Source: an uncultured Ruminococcus sp.
GTDB taxonomy: Bacteria; Bacillota; Clostridia; Oscillospirales; CAG-272
Direction: 5' to 3'
NCBI GenBank assembly: GCA_902803255.1
Contig: CADCPG010000245.1
Coordinates: forward strand, 1 to 6,612
DNA length: 6,612 bases
Shown here: piece after piece, positions 1-5,158 of the stretch
Numbering within the stretch: position 1 is the first letter of the stretch
Layout of the letters: each line of letters begins with the position of its first letter
Notes under the pieces: model-generated
Databases searched by the model: none
What the model was told of the DNA's origin: nothing
What the model saw: the letters and a program-made list of their open reading frames with translations, nothing else
Program-made: the position numbers and the translations under genes

Positions 1-555
1 CTCTTTTTCGCCCCACCTGCGGTATGCGACGATCATCTTTCCGAACTGGGTCCCCCAGTCGCCGAGATGGTTGATCCCGACGCACCTGTATCCGGCGAAT
101 TCGTGTATCCTGCGCAGCGAATGACCGATGACGGTCGTGCCGAGATGGCCTATATGGAAGGGCTTCGCGACGTTCGGCGAGGAGTAGTCGAGGACGACAG
201 TCTTCCCCTCTCCGCAGTTCGGAGAGCCGTATTTTTCTCCTTCCTCGTAGATGCGGTCGAGCGAGTCGGACGCGAAGAGGGCGTCGCTCACCCTGAAGTT
301 CAGATAACCGCCGAGCGCCGAGACCGAGAGGTCGCCCCCGTAGTCGGCCGAGGCGAGCGCACCGGCTATGGCGGCCGGCGAGCGGCGGAGCGTCCTGCTC
401 AGCTTGAAGCAGGGCAGGGCTATGTCACCCATCCCGGGATCGGGCGGATACTCAAGCATCGAGGCGAGTTCCGCTTCGTCGACAGCCGCGCCGGGGAAGG
501 CCGCTGCTATCGCGCCGGACAGCCGTCCGGCGATCGTTTCCTTGATCTTTTTCAT
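1..555 (-). CDS. argS: Arginyl-tRNA synthetase, N-terminal part (3' end outside window)
   Basis: Class I aminoacyl-tRNA synthetase that charges tRNA-Arg with arginine using ATP in the cytosol. Only the first 185 codons lie in the window; the frame is open to the left edge. Residues 1 to about 110 match the N-terminal tRNA-binding add-on domain of ArgS, including a PPDPGMGDIALPCFKL stretch (37-52) of the kind seen in clostridial ArgS. The catalytic domain then opens with DYSSPNVAKPFHIGH (123-137), which carries the class I HIGH signature at 134-137, followed by NHLGDWGTQFGK (162-173), a hallmark of ArgS. The usual Arg after HIGHL is Gly here (HIGHLGTT). The ATG at 553-555 follows an A/G-rich stretch (AGAGAAAGAAAAG) with only a weak ribosome site, but it begins the expected N-terminus. 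It lies 69 bases after the recN stop. That gap has no terminator-like hairpin, so co-transcription is plausible, and a weak TATAAC in it leaves an internal promoter possible. Confidence 0.95.
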   Translation of the reverse strand, partial: MKKIKETIAGRLSGAIAAAFPGAAVDEAELASMLEYPPDPGMGDIALPCFKLSRTLRRSPAAIAGALASADYGGDLSVSALGGYLNFRVSDALFASDSLDRIYEEGEKYGSPNCGEGKTVVLDYSSPNVAKPFHIGHLGTTVIGHSLRRIHEFAGYRCVGINHLGDWGTQFGKMIVAYRRWGEKE

Positions 556-624
556 CTTTTCTTTCTCTGTTCTTTGGTATATGTAGCCGTTTTTCGAGTT
601 ATATGCCGATTCGCTGCGCGGACG

Positions 625-2304
625 TCAGTCCTTTGCGTCGATCATGTCTATGGCAGCCTGCCGCTGCGCGGCGGTCACGCTGATGCCGCCGAGGATCCTC
701 GCGGTCTCGGCGATCCTGCCCTCCCTGTCAAGAACCGAGACCGTGGTCTGCGCGCGCTCGCCCGAAAGGGATTTGGTTATTTTAATATGCGTCTGCGCCA
801 GAGAGGCGATCTGGGCCGAATGAGTGACGCAGATGACCTGGGCCGATTCGGCGGCCTCCCGGAGCTTGCGCCCCAGTTTGCGCGACGTGCTGCCCGAGAT
901 GCCGGTGTCGATCTCGTCGAAGATGAGCGTCGGGACGGCGTCGGCCTCGGCGAGAGCGCACTTGATTGCCAGCATCACCCTCGACAGCTCGCCTCCCGAG
1001 GCGCACCGCGACAGCGGCAGCATCTCCTCGCCGGGGTTTGCCGAGAGCATGAAGTCGACGGTGTCGAGGCCGTCCTTCTGCGGCTTGCCGGCATCCGCGA
1101 CCTTCACCTCGAAAGACACTTTCGGCATATCGAGATATATGAGCGTTTCACGGATCTTCTTCTCTATCGCGGCCGCGGCGGCGCGTCTCGCCTCCGAAAG
1201 GCGGCGTCCCGTCCCGGCGAGTTTTCCGTCGAGCACGCTTATCCTCTCCTCAAGCTCCTTTTCCGCTATGTCGGATCCGTCGAGGGCACCGAGCTCCTTC
1301 TCGGCACGCGCCGCAAACTCAAGGATCTCACCCACGCTCTGACCGTACTTGCGCTTCAGCTTCGAGATCTCCTCGAGCCGGCCTTCGATCCTGTCGAGCC
1401 GCGCGTCTGCGGACTCGCCGCCGTCGGAGAACGAATCGCAAAGCGCTCCTATCTCGTCGGCTATGTCGTCGAGCTCATACCTGCAGCTGTCGAGACGCTC
1501 CTTCAGAGTCGCGGCCTGCGGCACCGCGCCGGAGAGCTTGCCCACGGCGTCCGCCGCTCTCGACACGAGATACGGGGCTGTGATCCCCTTCTCGTTCGAG
1601 CGGAGCGCGCGCACCGCTATATCGGTCTGTTTCCTGATCTTGTCGTAATTGCGGACAAGTTCACGCTCGGCGAGCAGTTCCTCCTCCTCGCCCTCCTTCA
1701 GGCGGCGCGATCCTATATCCTTTATCTGGTATTCGAGCATGTCACGGAGCCTTGCCTTCTCGGCGGCGCTCTTCTTCAGCTTCGCGAGTTCTGCCGCCGC
1801 AGACATCCGTTCTCCGTATATCTCCCTGTATTCCGACAGCAGCGGCCCGGTGTGAGCCGCGGCGTCGGTGACGGCCACACGCGCCTCGGGAGACTCGAGT
1901 GCCCTCGTGTCGTTCTGCCCGTGCAGTGATACAAGCAGGTCGCCGGCGGAGCGCAGTATCTGGTTTGTCACCGCTCTGCCGTTGATCCGGCAGACGTTCT
2001 TTCCCTCGGTGTCGCGGCTTCGCTCGAGCAGCACCTGCCCGCCGTCTGTCTCGATGCCGAGTTCGGACAGGCGCGACACGTCCTCAGGCTTCAGTTCCGA
2101 GAAGAGCGCCGAGACGAAGAGTTTTTTCTCGCCCGTGCGGATGAGATCTCTTTGCGTCTTGCGGCCCATGAGGAAGTTTATGCTGTCTATGATCACCGAT
2201 TTTCCGGCGCCGGTCTCGCCGGTGAGGGCGGTAAATCCCCTTCCGGGCTCGAGATCGGTGCTTTTTATCACGGCGAGATTCTCTATATGCAGCGATTCAA
2301 GCAT
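625..2304 (-). CDS. recN: DNA repair protein RecN (SMC-like ATPase)
   Basis: SMC-family ATPase that acts early in double-strand break repair, gathering DNA ends for RecA-dependent recombination. The 559-residue length is normal for RecN. The N-terminal ATPase half starts MLESLHIENLAVI and carries Walker A GETGAGKS at 29-36. The central part, roughly 155-380, is rich in Glu, Lys, Arg, Ala and Leu and fits the antiparallel coiled coil. The C-terminal ATPase half has the ABC signature SGGELSR (436-442), Walker B LIFDEIDTG with Asp463 and Glu464, and the switch histidine in CVTHSAQIA (His495). All ATPase motifs are intact. The ATG overlaps the end of argR by 8 bases (ATGCTTGA), and an AGGAAG ribosome site 7 bases upstream (2312-2317) lies inside argR, so translation is probably coupled. 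Pairing with argR just upstream is the standard Firmicutes arrangement. Firmicutes often have spoIVB next, but here argS follows. Confidence 0.97.
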   Translation of the reverse strand: MLESLHIENLAVIKSTDLEPGRGFTALTGETGAGKSVIIDSINFLMGRKTQRDLIRTGEKKLFVSALFSELKPEDVSRLSELGIETDGGQVLLERSRDTEGKNVCRINGRAVTNQILRSAGDLLVSLHGQNDTRALESPEARVAVTDAAAHTGPLLSEYREIYGERMSAAAELAKLKKSAAEKARLRDMLEYQIKDIGSRRLKEGEEEELLAERELVRNYDKIRKQTDIAVRALRSNEKGITAPYLVSRAADAVGKLSGAVPQAATLKERLDSCRYELDDIADEIGALCDSFSDGGESADARLDRIEGRLEEISKLKRKYGQSVGEILEFAARAEKELGALDGSDIAEKELEERISVLDGKLAGTGRRLSEARRAAAAAIEKKIRETLIYLDMPKVSFEVKVADAGKPQKDGLDTVDFMLSANPGEEMLPLSRCASGGELSRVMLAIKCALAEADAVPTLIFDEIDTGISGSTSRKLGRKLREAAESAQVICVTHSAQIASLAQTHIKITKSLSGERAQTTVSVLDREGRIAETARILGGISVTAAQRQAAIDMIDAKD

Positions 2305-2812
2305 TTTTCTTCTTCCTGCCGCCGCTTCCGCTTCCGCCGCCCTGCCCGCGGTCGCAGAGGGCCGAAAAAGCGGCGCTGACTTCTGCCGCCTTCGAGCTGT
2401 CCGACGTCACGACGATTATTGTGTCGTCACCGGCGACGCAGCCGAGTATGCCGGGGTATTCCATGCCGTCGATCCCGACGGCCACCGCGCCCGCCATACC
2501 GGTTATCGTCTTCAGCACGACCGTATTTCCTGCGAAGTCTGATCTGATGAGCAGCGGCGCGAGCGACTCGCTGTAGCTGAACCGCCTCCCTGAGCCTTCC
2601 TCTCTGCCCTCGGGTATATAGTATACAGGTATGCCCCCGGGGCCGGGGCGTTTCTTCGCCCCGAGGATCCGGAGATCCCTCGAGACAGTCGCCTGGGCGG
2701 CGGATATCCCGCGTTCCTCGAGGAGGGCGATGAGTTCCTCCTGTCTTCTGATGTCCGCCGTCCTGATCAGGCCGGCGATCACTTCCCGTCTGTTTTCTTT
2801 CATTTCGGACAT
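2297..2812 (-). CDS. argR: Arginine repressor ArgR/AhrC
   Basis: Hexameric arginine-dependent regulator of arginine biosynthesis and catabolism genes. The N-terminal winged helix-turn-helix (about 10-66) includes AAQATVSRDLRILGAKK, closely matching the recognition helix of Bacillus AhrC. The C-terminal oligomerisation and arginine-binding domain (about 85-153) includes VVLKTITGMAGAVAVGID and PGILGCVAGDDTIIVV, with the Asp-Asp pair at 129-130 that binds arginine in this family. At 171 residues it is about 20 longer than usual. The excess is a low-complexity tail, GQGGGSGSGGRKKKNA, whose AGG/AAG/AAA codons double as the recN ribosome-binding region. The start could equally be the second ATG at 2801-2803 (residue 4, MKENRREVI), since neither has a strong ribosome site. 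It is preceded by an unusual 215-base leader with repeats. No clear ARG box is visible, so autoregulation cannot be argued from this sequence. Confidence 0.95.
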   Translation of the reverse strand: MSEMKENRREVIAGLIRTADIRRQEELIALLEERGISAAQATVSRDLRILGAKKRPGPGGIPVYYIPEGREEGSGRRFSYSESLAPLLIRSDFAGNTVVLKTITGMAGAVAVGIDGMEYPGILGCVAGDDTIIVVTSDSSKAAEVSAAFSALCDRGQGGGSGSGGRKKKNA

Positions 2813-2837
2813 CTTTCTTCTGCTTCGTTATCTATGC

Positions 2838-2854
2838 GCCGGCGTCGCGCCGGC
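2838..2854 (-). other. GC-rich hairpin in the argR leader
   Basis: A perfect 7-base-pair inverted repeat, GCCGGCG-CGA-CGCCGGC on the transcribed strand, with a 3-base loop. It lies 25 bases upstream of the argR ATG. No T-run follows it on the argR strand, so it is not an intrinsic terminator for nadK. It may be an mRNA structure affecting argR translation or mRNA ends; function is unknown. Confidence 0.6.
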
Positions 2855-2866
2855 AGAAGGGTCTGC

Positions 2867-2934
2867 TTTTTTCCCTGTTATTCTTTCTTCTTCCAACTTC
2901 TTTCTCACTTCTTCCGGTTCCGGTCTTTTTCCCC
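2867..2934 (-). other. Purine-rich untranslated tract upstream of argR
   Basis: On the argR-coding strand 59 of these 68 bases are purines, made of GAAGAA-, GGAA- and AAAAA-like runs. It carries no ORF of note. It would form a poorly structured stretch of mRNA between the hairpin array after nadK and the GC hairpin before argR. Weak promoter-like hexamers can be picked out (for example TTGGAA) but not with correct spacing, so no promoter is called. Confidence 0.5.
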
Positions 2935-2939
2935 GGGCC

Positions 2940-3030
2940 TCCCGAAAGCTTGGAGCTGAAGCTCAGAACTGAAGCTTGGTGCTAAAGCTCAGAACTGAAG
3001 TTTAGAGCTAAAACTCAGAGCATCAGCTCA
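2940..3030 (-). repeat. 13-base tandem array forming 26-base-spaced hairpins after nadK
   Basis: Six full 13-base units occupy 2953-3030 with no gaps, plus a half-degenerate seventh at 2940-2952. The plus-strand consensus is about GARCTRAAGCTYA. Units alternate between two types, so there is also a 26-base period. The nadK stop codon (3028-3030) is the first triplet of the array on the transcribed strand. Three stem-loops recur exactly 26 bases apart at 2946-2964, 2972-2990 and 2998-3016. Each has a 6-pair stem (five Watson-Crick plus one terminal G-U in RNA) and a 7-base loop of the form YAGCNCY. A smaller GAGC-TGAT-GCTC stem sits at 3018-3029. Unit length is not a multiple of three and most units carry TGA or TAA, so it is non-coding. 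No spacers are present, so it is not CRISPR. Confidence 0.9.
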
Positions 3031-3900
3031 GACCGATTCCAGCTTCTCGGCGAGAAGGCGGTAGAACCTGTTCTTTTTCACGCGTATGAAGGACGCGGAG
3101 GAACCTGATTTAGTGATCACGACGGAGTCGTTCCGGCCGATTCTTACGTTCGTCCTGCCGTCGACGGTGAGCCAGACGTTCGGTTCTCTCGTCGAGACAT
3201 TGACGATCCGCAGGACCGTCGAGTCCGGGAAGACCATAGGTCTTGCGGCGAAAGAGTGAGCGCACACCGGCGTCACGCAGACGGCCGAAAGCTGCGGGTC
3301 GAGTATCGGTCCGCCGGCGGAAAGAGAGTACGCCGTGGATCCGGTGGGGGTCGAGACGATGAGGCCGTCCGCCCTGTATGTCCCGACGAGCCCGTCTCCC
3401 TCGTAAAGCTCGAGGTCGATGATCCTCGAGATCGAGCCGTTGGTAACGACGGCGTCGTTGAGCGCGGTGAAGGTGCTGACCCTCCTCCCCGCCGACTCTA
3501 CGCCGACGTCAATCATCGAACGCTTCTCGACGGTGTATCTGCCGGCCGATATCTCCCCGATGAGCGGGAGTTCCGAAAGTTCGAGCTCGGCCATATATCC
3601 GAGCCTGCCGCGGTTTATGCCGAGGATGGGGACGCCCGACCCGGCCGAATTCCTCACGGCCTCGAGTATGCTCCCGTCTCCGCCGACGACGGCGAGGATG
3701 TCGGGTCCTTCGTAAAGCTCGCGGTTAGGGACGAATCTCAGCTGCGCTCCTGCGTGAAGCGCCGCGATCTCGTCGCTCTCCTTCGCGTAAACCGGCATGA
3801 GGACCTCGGCGCCGCATGAGATGAAGATCTCTGCCGCCGCGCGCGCAGTCGATGCCTTTTCGGGCGTTTTGAAGTTTGTTACGATCGATACTTTTTTCAT
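3028..3900 (-). CDS. nadK: NAD kinase
   Basis: Phosphorylates NAD to NADP using ATP or polyphosphate; the only cellular route to NADP. Numbered from the upstream TTG at 3907-3909, the family motifs are in order: GGDGS at 76-80 (phosphate-binding loop and catalytic Asp), GINRGRLGYM (97-106), LNDAVV with the NAD-contacting Asn151-Asp152, and the glycine-rich DGLIVSTPTGSTAYSLSAGG (181-200), then CVTPVCAHSFAARPMV. Length (290 residues from the ATG) is normal. I prefer the ATG at 3898-3900, which gives the usual MKKVSIVTN start. The frame also allows a TTG three codons earlier, but AAGGA then sits only 2 bases from it, whereas it is 11 bases from the ATG. It follows tlyA by 24 bases. Its TGA stop is the first triplet of the 13-base repeat array. 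Placement between tlyA and argR is a clostridial arrangement. Confidence 0.96.
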   Translation of the reverse strand: MKKVSIVTNFKTPEKASTARAAAEIFISCGAEVLMPVYAKESDEIAALHAGAQLRFVPNRELYEGPDILAVVGGDGSILEAVRNSAGSGVPILGINRGRLGYMAELELSELPLIGEISAGRYTVEKRSMIDVGVESAGRRVSTFTALNDAVVTNGSISRIIDLELYEGDGLVGTYRADGLIVSTPTGSTAYSLSAGGPILDPQLSAVCVTPVCAHSFAARPMVFPDSTVLRIVNVSTREPNVWLTVDGRTNVRIGRNDSVVITKSGSSASFIRVKKNRFYRLLAEKLESV

Positions 3901-3924
3901 TTCAGCCAATATCCTTGCCGGAGG

Positions 3925-4701
3925 TCAGAAAGATGCTCCGTCGATGATCCTTTGAATATCTTCGGACGGGACGGGGTCACGCACGAAAATCGCGAGATAT
4001 TCGCGGTTGCCGTCGCCGCCTTCTATGGGAGACGCTATGAGCCGCCGCATGAAAAGCCCGATGCCCGCGGCGCTCCTCGCGACGCTCTCGGCTGCGCGCT
4101 TTCTGTCCGCGGGGTCCTTTACGATGCCGTTTTTGCCCGCAGCGCCGCGTCCCGCCTCGAACTGCGGTTTGATAAGGCTGACCAGCGCTCCTCCCGGTTC
4201 GAGCAGCGGGGGAATGACGGGGAGGATCAGCGTCTGAGAGATGAACGACACGTCCATCACCGCGAGCCCGCAGCGCTCGGGGATGAGTTCGGGGCAGAGA
4301 CCCCTCGCGTTTACCCCCTCGAGCGAGATCACACGCGGATCGGCCCTCAGCGCCGGAGCCAGCTGCCCGCGGCCAGAATCGACTGCATAGACCCTCTCCG
4401 CGCCGCGGCGGAGCAGACAGTCGGTGAATCCGCCCGTCGATGCTCCTATATCGAGGCAGACGAGGCCCGACGGACATGTCCCGAATGCGTCGAGAGCGGC
4501 TTCAAGCTTGACACCTCCGCGGCTCGCGTAACTGTGCACCGGCCGGCAGTCGACGTCGTGCGGGAGGTCTTCGTCGATCTGTTCCGACGCCTTTGACGTC
4601 ACAACTCCGTCGATCCTCACATAGCCCGCGTCTATCGCCGCCCTCGCGGCCTCGCGGCTGGCGAAATATCCTTTTTCACGAAGATATATGTCTGCTCTCA
4701 T
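3925..4701 (-). CDS. tlyA: TlyA-family rRNA 2'-O-methyltransferase
   Basis: S-adenosylmethionine-dependent rRNA methyltransferase and hemolysin-A homologue; family members methylate ribose 2'-OH of cytidines in 16S and/or 23S rRNA. Length is 258 residues, normal for the family. Residues 1 to about 60 form the S4 RNA-binding domain (YLREKGYFASREAARAAIDAGYVRIDG). After SRGGVKLEAAL (60-70) comes an FtsJ/RrmJ-type Rossmann domain with SAM motif I LDIGASTGGFTDCLL (83-97), MDVSFISQTLIL (149-160) and LIKPQFEAGRG (176-186). The catalytic K-D-K-E set is complete as Lys65, Asp150, Lys178 and Glu234. The start ATG gives the usual short lead into the S4 domain, but GGAAAG directly abuts it, so the ribosome site is poorly spaced. 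The upstream 100-base spacer is strongly structured. Which rRNA sites it modifies cannot be read from sequence. Confidence 0.95.
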   Translation of the reverse strand: MRADIYLREKGYFASREAARAAIDAGYVRIDGVVTSKASEQIDEDLPHDVDCRPVHSYASRGGVKLEAALDAFGTCPSGLVCLDIGASTGGFTDCLLRRGAERVYAVDSGRGQLAPALRADPRVISLEGVNARGLCPELIPERCGLAVMDVSFISQTLILPVIPPLLEPGGALVSLIKPQFEAGRGAAGKNGIVKDPADRKRAAESVARSAAGIGLFMRRLIASPIEGGDGNREYLAIFVRDPVPSEDIQRIIDGASF

Positions 4702-4711
4702 CTTTCCGACG

Positions 4712-4788
4712 GGCAGACGGAAGCCGTGCGGCGCCGGTCACCCGGAGACTGCTCTCCGGCCCCGGCCGTCCGTCATTCCGTGTCTGCC
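4712..4788 (-). promoter_or_regulatory. Long imperfect stem-loop filling the xseB-tlyA spacer
   Basis: Nearly the whole spacer folds on itself. The outer arms GGCAGACGGAA (4712-4722) and TTCC-GT-GTCTGCC (4776-4788) pair over 11 positions with one 2-base bulge. A middle GCCGG (4733-4737) pairs with CCGGC (4762-4766). The apex is a perfect 7-base-pair CCGGAGA/TCTCCGG stem (4742-4759) with a 4-base loop, GCAG on the transcribed strand. No T-run follows on either strand, so it is not a standard terminator. It ends 10 bases before the tlyA start codon and could act as a leader structure, an mRNA processing site or a relic element. The function call is inference. Confidence 0.6.
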
Positions 4789-4801
4789 GTATTGATCCGT
4801 A

Positions 4802-5035
4802 TTATTCGTTTTCCGCTCCGGCGCCGGGGCCTACGACAGTCATCCGGCTCCTCGCCTCTTCGAGTCTCGACGTGCAGTAGCGGACGAGCTTCACGCCCTC
4901 TTCGTAATATTTCATCGAGTCGTCGAGCGAGGCCCTGCCCCCCTCGAGTGTCCTGACTATCGTCTCGAGCCGCTCGAGCGCCGCCTCGAAGCTGAGTTCC
5001 GCGCCGTCTGCCGCCGTCTTTGCGTTTTCGTCCAT
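4802..5035 (-). CDS. xseB: Exodeoxyribonuclease VII small subunit
   Basis: Small subunit of ExoVII, which binds XseA in several copies per large subunit to form the ATP-independent, bidirectional single-strand DNA exonuclease used in repair. The 77-residue length is typical. The family pattern is clear: LSFEAALERLETIVRTLEGG (14-33), LDDSMKYYEEGVKLVRYC (37-54), then RLEEARSRM, a helical hairpin with conserved Phe, Leu-Glu, Gly and Leu positions. The ATG has a good ribosome site, GGAAAG at 5044-5049, spaced 8 bases. It lies 123 bases after the xseA stop, a wider gap than the near-touching xseA-xseB junction usual in Firmicutes; the gap holds a perfect hairpin at 5074-5092. The C-terminal tail GPGAGAENE is low-complexity. 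Confidence 0.95.
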   Translation of the reverse strand: MDENAKTAADGAELSFEAALERLETIVRTLEGGRASLDDSMKYYEEGVKLVRYCTSRLEEARSRMTVVGPGAGAENE

Positions 5036-5073
5036 GTCTGTCTCTTTCCGTTCTATAATTGCTGACCAGCCGG

Positions 5074-5092
5074 TCCGGGACTGTTTCCCGGA
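5074..5092 (-). other. GC-rich hairpin in the xseA-xseB spacer
   Basis: A perfect 7-base-pair inverted repeat, TCCGGGA-AACAG-TCCCGGA on the transcribed strand, with a 5-base loop, 38 bases before the xseB start. No T-run follows on the transcribed strand, so it is unlikely to be an intrinsic terminator. It resembles the apex of the xseB-tlyA spacer structure: both have a CAG at the end of the loop followed by TC(T)CCGG and later CCGGC. The rest of the 123-base spacer shows no ORF or clear promoter. Confidence 0.6.
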
Positions 5093-5158
5093 TACCGCCG
5101 TTGCCTATCTTTCAGGCTTATCTCTTCCCTGTCCGGTCTCCGCGTCGCGGGTACGGCC

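Noticed and set aside
556..624. A promoter for argS in the recN-argS gap (CTGACG with a TATAAC downstream).
   Set aside because: The hexamers match poorly and are about 19 bases apart. Too weak to list as a feature.
67..1929. A 620-codon plus-strand open frame opposite argS and recN.
   Set aside because: It is antisense to two clear conserved genes, has an arginine-rich composition with no recognisable domain, and is the expected shadow of GC-rich codon bias.
2838..2872. GC hairpin followed by a TTTTTT run, as a plus-strand intrinsic terminator.
   Set aside because: The T-run starts 12 bases after the stem rather than directly, and no plus-strand gene needs a terminator. On the minus strand no T-run follows the stem.
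2940..3030. The tandem array as a CRISPR remnant.
   Set aside because: Units are 13 bases and directly adjacent with no spacers, and no cas genes are visible.
2813..3030. ARG boxes (ArgR operators) in the argR leader.
   Set aside because: The repeat core (TGAGCTTTAGCTC type) lacks the TGAAT...ATTCA dyad of known ARG boxes, and the 13/26-base spacing differs from the usual paired-box layout.
5054..5059. A perfect TATAAT on the plus strand in the xseA-xseB spacer.
   Set aside because: No TTGACA-like hexamer lies 16-18 bases upstream, and no credible plus-strand gene follows. Chance occurrence is likely.
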